The notes beneath the pieces are model-generated. The model saw only the letters and a list, made by a program, of their open reading frames with translations, was not told the origin of the DNA and searched no databases. A program made the translations under genes and the position numbers. Below, piece after piece: positions 1-4,885 of a stretch of DNA of 5,014 nt (positions within the stretch are counted from its first letter, which is position 1; each line of letters starts with the position of its first letter). Source of the stretch: Pseudomonadota bacterium (GTDB lineage Bacteria; Pseudomonadota; Gammaproteobacteria; Burkholderiales; Thiobacillaceae); the NCBI GenBank assembly GCA_021791235.1, contig JAJYXA010000225.1, positions 17,000 to 22,013 on the forward strand, in the 5' to 3' direction.

Positions 1-1430
1 ATATGATCCTGCTCGGCCGCGGTCATCGAGTGGTAGAACATGCGCGCCTGGCTGTAATGATCCTTGAAGGTTTCCGGGCGCACGCGCAGCTTGTCGCCGC
101 CTTGCGTGGCGGGGTGCGTCGTGAAGCCAGCGGCAGGATTTTCCTTCGGCGACGCCGGGTCGAGGCTGTTCGGTTCGTAGTTCACCCGGCCCCGCGGAAC
201 CTCCATCTGCATGACGGCATCGCGCTGGAAGTTGTGCATGGGGCAGCGCGGCCGGTTGATGGGAAGTTCATGGAAGTTCGGCCCGCCGAGGCGCGACAGC
301 TGCGTGTCGAGATAGGAAAACAGCCGTCCCTGCAACAAGGGATCGTCGCTGAAATCGATGCCCGGCACGATGTGGCCTGGGTGGAAAGCGATCTGCTCGG
401 TCTCGGCAAAGAAGTTGTCGGGGTTGCGATTCAGCACCATCTTGCCGATCGGTTGCAGCGGAATGATCTCTTCCGGAATCAGCTTGGTCGGGTCCAGCAC
501 GTCGAAGGGGAGCGCGTCGGCGGTGGCCTGGTCGAACGCCTGCACCGACAGTTCCCACTCGGGAAAATCGCCGCGCTCGATCGCCTGGAACAGGTCGCGC
601 CGATGGAAATCGGGGTCGGCGCCGCAGATCTTGACGGCTTCGTCCCACAACACCGAGGCGCTGCCGATCCGCGGGCGCCAATGGAATTTCACGAAGGTCG
701 CCTTGCCGTCGGCATTGACGAAGCGGAAGGTATGGACCCCGAAGCCTTCCATCATGCGCAGCGAGCGCGGGATCGCCCGGTCGGACATGGCCCACAGGAT
801 CATGTGCCAACTCTCGGGCATCAGCGAGACGAAATCCCAGAAGGTATCGTGTGCCGTCGCCGCCTGCGGATACCCGCGGTCGGGTTCCATTTTCACGGCA
901 TGGACGAGATCGGGAAACTTGATCGCATCCTGGATGAAGAATACCGGGATGTTGTTGCCGACCAGGTCGAAATTGCCTGCCTCGGTATAGAACTTGACGG
1001 CAAATCCCCGCACGTCGCGCGGCAGGTCGACCGATCCTGCCCCCCCGGCAACGGTGGAGAAACGCGCGTACACAGGCGTCTGGATGTCCGGATTGCAAAG
1101 GAACGCCGCGCAGGTCAGTTCGCTGAGGTCGCCGTACGCCTGGAAATAGCCATGGGCGCCCGATCCCCGTGCATGCACGATGCGCTCCGGGATGCGCTCA
1201 TGATCGAAATGCGTGACCTTTTCCCTGAGGATGAAATCCTCGAGGAGCGTCGGCCCGCGCGCGCCGCTTGAAAGCGAATTCTGGTTGTCGGAAATCACCA
1301 CGCCCTGATTGGTCGTGAGCGAGTCGTTTCGGCTGTCGGTCGTGCGATGCAGTTCGCCGCCCGCCCCTGCGCGATCGGTCGGCTTGCTGGGCTTTTTATT
1401 CTGCTTGAGCGTGTTCTTTTGCTTGGCCAT
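1..1430 (-). CDS. katE: Monofunctional haem catalase, clade II (KatE/HPII-like), C-terminus beyond window
   Basis: Catalase converting hydrogen peroxide to water and oxygen in the cytoplasm. The 476 residues visible follow the E. coli HPII core almost without gaps, from LTTNQGV (residues 38-44) and [20 protein letters not shown] (59-78) onward. By alignment with HPII the catalytic His is H86 (in RIVHARGS), the distal Asn is N159 (in DLVGNN), and the proximal haem-ligand Tyr is Y373 (in [13 protein letters not shown]). H350 (in AFHPGH) matches HPII His392, the partner in the His-Tyr crosslink. The N-terminal tail is about 42 residues shorter than in HPII and is Lys/Ser-rich. The start at 1430 has AGGAG seven bases upstream (1438-1442). 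No stop is reached before base 1; HPII is about 750 residues, so a C-terminal flavodoxin-like domain is expected outside the window but not seen. There is no obvious sigma-70 promoter in the 158 bp upstream, so read-through from the gene at 1589-1981 is possible. Confidence 0.96.
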   Translation of the reverse strand, partial: MAKQKNTLKQNKKPSKPTDRAGAGGELHRTTDSRNDSLTTNQGVVISDNQNSLSSGARGPTLLEDFILREKVTHFDHERIPERIVHARGSGAHGYFQAYGDLSELTCAAFLCNPDIQTPVYARFSTVAGGAGSVDLPRDVRGFAVKFYTEAGNFDLVGNNIPVFFIQDAIKFPDLVHAVKMEPDRGYPQAATAHDTFWDFVSLMPESWHMILWAMSDRAIPRSLRMMEGFGVHTFRFVNADGKATFVKFHWRPRIGSASVLWDEAVKICGADPDFHRRDLFQAIERGDFPEWELSVQAFDQATADALPFDVLDPTKLIPEEIIPLQPIGKMVLNRNPDNFFAETEQIAFHPGHIVPGIDFSDDPLLQGRLFSYLDTQLSRLGGPNFHELPINRPRCPMHNFQRDAVMQMEVPRGRVNYEPNSLDPASPKENPAAGFTTHPATQGGDKLRVRPETFKDHYSQARMFYHSMTAAEQDH

Positions 1431-1497
1431 GGGCTCTCTCCTGCATGCGGACGGATGCGTCGCCGGCATTGAATGCGGTCAGCCGGGAACAGCTGGG

Positions 1498-1525
1498 CCG
1501 TGCGGCGGGCGAAGCCGCCGCACGG
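1498..1525 (-). terminator. Strong GC inverted repeat, possible terminator or attenuator
   Basis: A perfect 11-bp inverted repeat (CCGTGCGGCGG / CCGCCGCACGG) with a 6-base loop GCGAAG. It lies 63 bases past the stop of the secreted protein gene at 1589-1981 and 68 bases before the catalase start. Neither side has a clear T-run, so it is not a textbook intrinsic terminator. It could reduce read-through into katE, stabilise the 3' end of the upstream mRNA, or be an unrelated GC-rich hairpin. Confidence 0.5.
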
Positions 1526-1588
1526 GGTCCTGGCCCGGTGGGTCTCACGCCGTCAAATCAATCACGGCGCGCAAGACTCACGCATGGA

Positions 1589-1981
1589 TTACTGCTTGTA
1601 CTTGAGCTTGGCTTCGCTGACGCAGGCATCCTTGGCGCTGCCCGACAAGCTGTCGCAGCGTTCCTTGGCCGCCTTGTAGTCGGCTTTCATCTTGTCTTCG
1701 ATGGCGTCGGCCTGGTTCTTGGCAGATTTCTCGTCAGCCTTCGCTTGCGATTTCGCACTGACATAGGCAGCCTTGGCGTCCTTCATGCACACGTCCTTCG
1801 CGTTGCCGGACATTTTTTTGCAGTTTTCCTTGGCCACCTCATAGTTATGCTTGGCGGCATCCTTGGTTGCGTCATAGCGGGCTTCGGCCCGGTCTTCCGT
1901 GACATCCTTCATGTCGGCAGCGTAGAGCGGCGGCATGATGGCGAGACCCAGGGCAATAAACAGCGCATTACGTAATTTCAT
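1589..1981 (-). CDS. Small secreted Ala/Lys-rich protein with two C-x10-C repeats
   Basis: A 130-residue exported protein of unknown function. Residues 1-21/22 form a Sec signal peptide: basic MKLR, a hydrophobic stretch, then a likely cleavage near LYA-AD. The mature part is Ala/Lys/Asp/Glu-rich and probably helical, the composition that often earns such proteins a TolA-like or 'cell envelope biogenesis' label; no TolA domain is claimed. Two repeats share the pattern C-x3-S-G-x-A-K-D-x-C at C54-C65 and C109-C120, each preceded by a Y-x2-A-K-E-x-C helix, suggesting two disulphide or metal-binding hairpins in the periplasm. AGGAG lies six bases before the start (1988-1992). The broken gene at 2268-2673 is a paralogue with the same signal peptide type and motif. 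The katE start is 158 bp downstream, beyond a hairpin. Confidence 0.9.
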   Translation of the reverse strand: MKLRNALFIALGLAIMPPLYAADMKDVTEDRAEARYDATKDAAKHNYEVAKENCKKMSGNAKDVCMKDAKAAYVSAKSQAKADEKSAKNQADAIEDKMKADYKAAKERCDSLSGSAKDACVSEAKLKYKQ

Positions 1982-1987
1982 TTCATA

Positions 1988-1992
1988 CTCCT
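1988..1992 (-). promoter_or_regulatory. Ribosome binding site of the intact secreted paralogue
   Basis: AGGAG on the minus strand, six bases from the ATG at 1981. It supports the MKLRNA start directly in front of the signal peptide. Confidence 0.8.
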
Positions 1993-2103
1993 AATGATGT
2001 GTTGGAAAAACGCGGAAATCGAACGGCCGGATCCTGCGTGAGGCGGAGGCCCCTGACGCGCGATTCGGCGTGATCACACTCTAGGTCCCCGCCCGTTCAC
2101 CCA

Positions 2104-2155
2104 CCATCCGCTCCCGCTGAGAAAGTTGTCAGTCTTTCGTTCTCGATGATGTAGG
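2104..2155 (-). promoter_or_regulatory. Conserved upstream block, copy 1 (putative promoter/operator)
   Basis: Read on the minus strand, this block has CCTACATC, then AACGAAA, then CTGACA (2127-2132), TTTCTC and CGGAT. A matching block of nearly the same length lies at 2803-2853, upstream of the paralogous gene; by eye about 35 of 50 aligned positions are identical. CTGACA followed after 17 bases by GGATGG could be a weak -35/-10 pair. The CCTACATC edge lies 174 bp from the start of the gene at 1589-1981. The rest of the 286-bp gap (1982-2267) holds nothing I recognise. Confidence 0.45.
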
Positions 2156-2267
2156 CAGACACCGACGCCGCACAGTCTCTGTGGCCCACGCCCCAGGTCG
2201 CATCTGAACGGCAAGGTCGGAGCGCTGGCCAGGCGATGACACACTGGTCGCGCCACGCCTCTGGGGA

Positions 2268-2673
2268 TCAATATTTAGATGAACCACTGGGCGAACCCGT
2301 TTGCGCGCCCGATTGCCCGGAGGAACCGTTCGCGGGCTCTGCCATGGGGGCTTCGTCCGGCGACCCGATGCGGCCATCATCCTGTTGGGGTTTCATGCCT
2401 GAGGAATCCTCAGCCGAACCCGGACGGCCCCCGGGCGCATCCTTCATGCATGTCGATTTTGCTGTTCCAGTCAAACCCTTGCACTTCTCCTTGAGCACGC
2501 TCTTCATGCATCTGGACTTGGCCGCCCCGGTTTTTTTTCTGGCAGTTATCCACGGCATTCTGGTAAGTTTTTGCCGAGTCATTTGTCATGCCGCCTGAAT
2601 CGGCGGCATAAAGCGGGCCGGCAGCGGAAAAGGCACAACCCAGCGCCAGGAAAATTACGGTATTACGCTTCAT
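2268..2673 (-). pseudogene. Secreted C-x10-C paralogue, frameshifted at an A8 tract
   Basis: Paralogue of the gene at 1589-1981. The start at 2673 (MKRNTV) opens a signal peptide ending in PLYA-AD (about residue 23), then a mature start with Y-x2-A-x3-C. At 2531-2538 the coding strand has eight A's, and the frame then shifts: as written the protein ends at 2410 after 87 residues with an unrelated tail. Using seven A's gives a 134-residue protein ending at 2268. It would carry two motifs, C44-x3-T-G-x-A-K-S-x-C55 and C64-x3-T-G-x-A-K-S-x-C75, with the same spacing as the intact paralogue, then a Pro/Gly/Ser-rich, probably disordered tail from about residue 79. Because the restored motif spans the junction, A7 is almost certainly ancestral. 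The extra A may be a real mutation, a sequencing error, or a site bypassed by slippage. Confidence 0.85.
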
Positions 2674-2679
2674 TGATAT

Positions 2680-2685
2680 CTCCTT
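2680..2685 (-). promoter_or_regulatory. Strong ribosome binding site fixing the start at 2673
   Basis: AAGGAG on the minus strand, six bases before the ATG at 2673. It selects MKRNTV over an in-frame ATG 24 codons upstream (2745) and places the signal peptide at the N-terminus. Confidence 0.85.
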
Positions 2686-2802
2686 CAATAATGAGTTTGA
2701 ACACGTCCCAATCGGAGTTGCGTGCCATTTGCAGATACAAGGCATCCGGCGCGACGATCAGATTCGACGTGCTTGAAAGTTAAACGCTGCAGAGGGAGGG
2801 CG

Positions 2803-2853
2803 GTATCCGACAGTGCCGAGAAAACTGTAAGTTTCGTTGTGCAACGATGTAGG
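2803..2853 (-). promoter_or_regulatory. Conserved upstream block, copy 2 (putative promoter/operator)
   Basis: Second copy of the block at 2104-2155. On the minus strand: CCTACATC, AACGAAA, CTTACA (2826-2831), TTTCTC, CGGAT. CTTACA is followed after 17 bases by GGATAC (2803-2808), the same geometry as in copy 1, which makes a promoter plausible. A small dyad, CGTTG-TG-CAACG (2835-2846), lies inside this copy but is not kept in copy 1. The CCTACATC edge is 180 bp from the start at 2673. Nothing else was recognised in 2674-2907. Confidence 0.45.
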
Positions 2854-2907
2854 TTTTCACTGACGGTTCGGCGGATTCGCATTGGAAGGGATCGCGCGTC
2901 GCTTCAA

Positions 2908-2926
2908 GCCGGATGATCAATCCGGC
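2908..2926 (-). terminator. Short hairpin just after the basic-protein gene, candidate terminator
   Basis: GCCGGAT / ATCCGGC, a perfect 7-bp stem with a 5-base loop, begins two bases past the stop codon at 2929. On the minus strand it is followed only by TTGAAG, so the T-run is poor. Position supports a 3'-end hairpin; termination strength is uncertain. Confidence 0.5.
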
Positions 2927-2928
2927 CT

Positions 2929-3249
2929 TCACGCTTCCGGCTTCCTGGCCGCGGCATTGCGGGCGCGCGTTTGGGCAGCCTTTTTTGCCGATGCGCTGCG
3001 TTCGGCCGCGGTGCGCGAGGCCGAGGCCGCGCCGCCCGCTCTGCCGCCCTTGCGGGCCGGTGACGTATCGACCGACTTGCCGCGGCCCGAGCCACTCTTC
3101 TTACCGCCCCCCGTCATTTTGTTGACCGTGGCCCACGCGCGTGCCTCGGCTTCGTCATGGGATACGCCACGCTGGCGATAGCCCGCCTCGATATGTTCGG
3201 CTTGCCGTTTCTGTTTGTCGGTGTACTTCGATTTATCTCCTCTTGGCAT
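2929..3249 (-). CDS. Small basic protein of the 'plasmid stabilization protein' type with histone H1-like tail
   Basis: A 106-residue protein. Residues 1-45 (MPRGDKSKYTDKQKRQAEHI onward, with GVSHDEAEARAWATVNK) match, from memory, a widespread small proteobacterial family often annotated 'plasmid stabilization protein'; that label is historical and I see no toxin-antitoxin or partition partner here. Residues 46-58 are a Gly/Lys/Ser linker (TGGGKKSGSGRGK). Residues 66-106 are rich in Ala, Arg, Lys and Ser with patterns such as SAKKAAQTRARNAAARK, like histone H1-type bacterial tails, so nucleic-acid binding is a reasonable inference. No signal peptide or membrane segment. The start at 3249 has AAAGGAA upstream; a 19-codon longer in-frame start exists at 3306 but lacks family similarity. 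It follows the four-Cys gene after 112 bp. Confidence 0.88.
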   Translation of the reverse strand: MPRGDKSKYTDKQKRQAEHIEAGYRQRGVSHDEAEARAWATVNKMTGGGKKSGSGRGKSVDTSPARKGGRAGGAASASRTAAERSASAKKAAQTRARNAAARKPEA

Positions 3250-3255
3250 GATGTA

Positions 3256-3262
3256 TTCCTTT
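3256..3262 (-). promoter_or_regulatory. Ribosome binding site selecting the MPRGDK start
   Basis: AAAGGAA on the minus strand, with the AGGA core seven bases before the ATG at 3249. It favours this start over the in-frame ATG at 3306. Confidence 0.7.
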
Positions 3263-3286
3263 CGCAGAGGGTGGATGAAACCGGCC

Positions 3287-3305
3287 TGCGCCACGTCATG
3301 GCGCA
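3287..3305 (-). other. Leader hairpin upstream of the basic-protein gene
   Basis: TGCGCCA / TGGCGCA, a perfect 7-bp inverted repeat with a 5-base loop, centred about 47 bases before the start at 3249. It could be an RNA leader structure or an operator dyad. No T-run follows within a few bases, so termination is unlikely. Confidence 0.35.
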
Positions 3306-3361
3306 AGATCCAAGGCAGGCTGGCTTTTCATGATGCGCTCGCGAAGGCAGTCGGACCGGGA

Positions 3362-3589
3362 TCAGCGAACCGGTTCAGCGGTGGGCGGACAGGCCCCGGA
3401 CCCCACCGCGCGTGCAGGCTCGCCCTGCACGTAGCGATTGCATCCGCTGCGGGCTGACACGCGAAGCAGATACGGTTGAAGATTTTGGTCGATGCACACG
3501 CCATGCGTGGCGTTCTCCAGCAGGGCGCCGGGTTCGATCTGCCACCACTTGCAGGAAATGCACACACCCCAATGGGTCGTATCGTTCAT
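3362..3589 (-). CDS. Small four-cysteine protein, probable metal-binding, unknown function
   Basis: A 75-residue protein with no signal peptide or membrane segment. It opens THWGVCISCKWWQIEP, a CxxC followed by WWQIEP, and continues with GVCID, LQPYLLRVS and SGCNRY. The cysteines at 10, 13, 32 and 50 form a C-x2-C-x18-C-x17-C set, enough for one zinc or iron-sulphur site; a fifth Cys (67) lies in the variable tail. I have the impression of similar short hypothetical proteins in Burkholderiales but know no assigned function. The start at 3589 has TAGGAA upstream and puts the conserved part at the N-terminus; the in-frame ATG at 3691 would add 34 residues that overlap the terminator of the preceding gene and look random. 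Gaps of 140 bp upstream and 112 bp downstream do not settle operon membership. Confidence 0.82.
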   Translation of the reverse strand: MNDTTHWGVCISCKWWQIEPGALLENATHGVCIDQNLQPYLLRVSARSGCNRYVQGEPARAVGSGACPPTAEPVR

Positions 3590-3595
3590 TGAAAT

Positions 3596-3600
3596 TCCTA
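3596..3600 (-). promoter_or_regulatory. Ribosome binding site selecting the MNDTTH start
   Basis: TAGGA on the minus strand, six bases before the ATG at 3589. It supports the shorter start of the four-Cys protein. Confidence 0.65.
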
Positions 3601-3696
3601 AACCGAAAATCCTGCAGGCGTTTCGCCCGGAGCTGTATGTCGCCCGGGCAAATGAAGGAAAACGCATCGCTACATCAACAAGGCAAGGCAAGCGCT

Positions 3697-3722
3697 AAAA
3701 CCGCCCCCACCGCAGCGGGGCG
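3697..3722 (-). terminator. Intrinsic terminator after the PRC-barrel gene
   Basis: On the minus strand CGCCCC (3717-3722) pairs with GGGGCG (3702-3707), with a 9-base loop, and is followed by GTTTT (3697-3701). It begins 7 bases past the stop at 3730. The stem plus T-run, although short, fits a rho-independent terminator and probably separates the PRC-barrel gene from the four-Cys gene. Confidence 0.7.
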
Positions 3723-3729
3723 ACCGTGC

Positions 3730-4092
3730 TCATTCCCAGTAGGGGCGAACACCGTAGTGCGCATGGACGTCCGAACCCCACTCGCGGTCGGAGAAGTTCG
3801 GCCACTCGTCCTTATCGAATCCGGGCGCGTCCTTGAGGGTTTCCTTGCTCTGGTCGAAGATGAAGCGGTGGTTCTCCGTATCGACCTCCATGGCCGAAAG
3901 CGGAACGGCAAACAACTTGCTGCCCAAGCCGAGGAAGCCGCCGAACTCAAGGACGGCGTAGGCGACGCGACCGTTGTCCACGTCGATCATCAGGTCCTTG
4001 ATATCGCCCAGGTCTTCTCCCTGGCGGTTAACGACCTTGTCGCCCGAAATGGTGCTGGAGGAAAGGATGGGGCTGGTAGAAAGCATGTTCAT
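3730..4092 (-). CDS. PRC-barrel domain protein
   Basis: A 120-residue soluble protein. Residues about 13-90 form a PRC-barrel: STISGDKVVNRQGEDLGDIK, then DLMIDVDNGRVAYAVLEFGG, a glycine-rich turn (FLGLGSKLFAVP), then LSAMEVDTENHRFIFD. This small beta-barrel is found in photosynthetic reaction-centre H subunits, RimM and many stand-alone stress-linked proteins. The C-terminal part (residues 90-120, APGFDKDEWPNF with a Trp/Tyr-rich end) is usual for the stand-alone type. Biochemical role is unknown; protein or RNA binding is only a general expectation. AGGAG (4099-4103) lies six bases before the start at 4092; a second ATG two codons in is less well placed. The hypothetical gene ending at 4158 is 65 bp upstream with no convincing terminator between, so co-transcription is possible, ending at the terminator at 3697-3722. 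Confidence 0.94.
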   Translation of the reverse strand: MNMLSTSPILSSSTISGDKVVNRQGEDLGDIKDLMIDVDNGRVAYAVLEFGGFLGLGSKLFAVPLSAMEVDTENHRFIFDQSKETLKDAPGFDKDEWPNFSDREWGSDVHAHYGVRPYWE

Positions 4093-4157
4093 GGGAATCT
4101 CCTGATTCAGTTAGGTAAGTTCAACGCTAGAAAAACGGCGAAGAAAGCATGAGCGCT

Positions 4158-4472
4158 TCAACGCCCGGGCAGCTTCTCCGGGGTTGGATTGCGCCCCTGG
4201 GGATGTTTGCCTGGTGCCTCCTTGGCGGGTTTGGGACGGCTGGGTGACCCACCGTCGCTGCTGCCGTCGGGGCTGCCTTTGGCGTGCGATCGTCCTTCGG
4301 CCTCGGCTTTTCGCATTTCCTCCTTCTCCCGCGCATTGCGGGGAGCCGCGGCTTTCGCCGCCTGCTCAACCTTGCCGGATTCGGCAAAGGCGTGGGCTTG
4401 CTCGTCGTATTTTTTGGCCGAGTCGTAATCGCCTTCGCCCTGGATCCTGGGTTTGCTTGTGCTGGATTTCAT
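4158..4472 (-). CDS. Small hydrophilic hypothetical protein (RIQGEGDY type)
   Basis: A 104-residue, very polar protein without signal peptide, membrane segment or cysteine. Residues 8-44 (PRIQGEGDYDSAKKYDEQAH then AFAESGKVEQAAKAAAP) form the likely conserved part, which I associate with short uncharacterised proteins of Burkholderiales and related groups, often near stress genes. Residues 45-66 are charged and probably helical (REKEEMRKAEAEGR). Residues 67-104 are Ser/Gly/Pro/Lys-rich and probably disordered. No function can be assigned. AGGAG (4480-4484) lies seven bases before the start at 4472. It is the first minus-strand gene left of the divergent copper promoter and could head a transcript with the PRC-barrel gene 65 bp downstream. 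Confidence 0.85.
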   Translation of the reverse strand: MKSSTSKPRIQGEGDYDSAKKYDEQAHAFAESGKVEQAAKAAAPRNAREKEEMRKAEAEGRSHAKGSPDGSSDGGSPSRPKPAKEAPGKHPQGRNPTPEKLPGR

Positions 4473-4823
4473 GTCGCATCTCCTGTCTGTCTACGATGCA
4501 CGCGCGGCGGATGCCATGCGTGTCAGGCCCGCATTCCCCTCATTCGTGCCTGCAGTACAGGTAAAAACCCATGGGGACCGGGCCTGTGGGAGAAGTGTGG
4601 GCGACGGACAGGACCGCTACAGTCGGAAGCTGATTGAGGCCTGCGTAGGAATAGGCCGAAAAAATGTCGGCGGGACCTTACAGCGGTGGGCAGCAGGCTC
4701 CCGGCCTTTCGCTCGCGCACCGCTGCACGACCCTGAAACGTTTGCGGGCGACGGGACTCCAAAGCCTTGTATGGGTGTTGCCATGGAGCGCGCCCGCTGA
4801 TCCGGATCCTGCACCGGGATCGC
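4473..4823. other. Divergent intergenic region without a recognised gene
   Basis: About 350 bp between the hypothetical gene start (4472) and the copper promoter. Open frames here on both strands lack ribosome sites and family features. No clear sigma-70 promoter for the leftward gene was found. A small inverted repeat, GCCGA / TCGGC around an A-rich loop (about 4656-4672), and GGCCT / AGGCC (about 4638-4657) are present but too short to interpret. The region must hold the leftward promoter if that gene is not read from elsewhere. Confidence 0.5.
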
Positions 4824-4854
4824 TTGACCTTGCCATGATGGCAAGGTTTATGGT
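4824..4854 (+). promoter_or_regulatory. CueR-like (MerR-family) copper promoter and operator
   Basis: The -35 TTGACC (4824-4829) and -10 TATGGT (4849-4854) are separated by 19 bp, the over-long spacer typical of MerR-family activated promoters. The spacer lies in a perfect dyad, ACCTTGCCA (4827-4835) / TGGCAAGGT (4839-4847), with a 3-base centre. This resembles the E. coli copA CueR box (ACCTTCC...GGAAGGT). The expected transcript starts near 4861, about 25 bases before the copA ATG. Binding of a CueR/HmrR-type Cu(I) sensor is inferred; the regulator gene is not in the window. Confidence 0.9.
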
Positions 4855-4873
4855 GCACTCATCCGCATCGATC

Positions 4874-4878
4874 AGGAG
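4874..4878 (+). promoter_or_regulatory. Ribosome binding site of copA
   Basis: AGGAG, seven bases before the ATG at 4886. Confidence 0.85.
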
Positions 4879-4885
4879 TTTCGAA

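Noticed and set aside
268..1098. A 276-codon minus-strand open frame inside the catalase gene
   Set aside because: Wrong frame of katE; Arg/Pro/Ala-rich translation without family features.
3..1271. A 422-codon open frame on the plus strand
   Set aside because: It is antisense to the catalase, whose frame matches HPII over its whole visible length. The plus-strand product has no recognisable domain and reflects GC-rich codon structure.
2441..2520. Repeated TTCATGCAT segments
   Set aside because: Explained by the repeated Cys-Met-Lys coding of the C-x10-C motifs, not a separate DNA repeat.
2236..2598. A 120-codon plus-strand open frame over the frameshifted paralogue
   Set aside because: Antisense to the secreted paralogue; no ribosome site, and the minus-strand reading has a signal peptide, ribosome site and shared motif.
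2685..2882. A 65-codon minus-strand open frame between two genes
   Set aside because: No ribosome site at its start, covers the conserved upstream block and runs into the ribosome site of the gene at 2673; likely chance.
3613..3649. TCGCCCGG repeated twice upstream of the four-Cys gene
   Set aside because: Eight-base GC-rich direct repeat, expected by chance in this base composition; no other support.
3412..4152. A 246-codon plus-strand open frame
   Set aside because: Antisense to the PRC-barrel gene and the four-Cys gene, both of which have good starts and recognisable sequence.
4604..4649. Possible third copy of the CCTAC...GACTG upstream block, 177 bp before the hypothetical gene at 4472
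   Set aside because: Distance is similar, but only CCTAC and GACTG agree and their spacing differs (20 versus 16 bases); too weak to call, though worth including in a motif search.
4453..4800. Open frames of about 110 codons in the intergenic region, both strands
   Set aside because: No ribosome site and no domain; the plus-strand one overlaps the start of the hypothetical gene.
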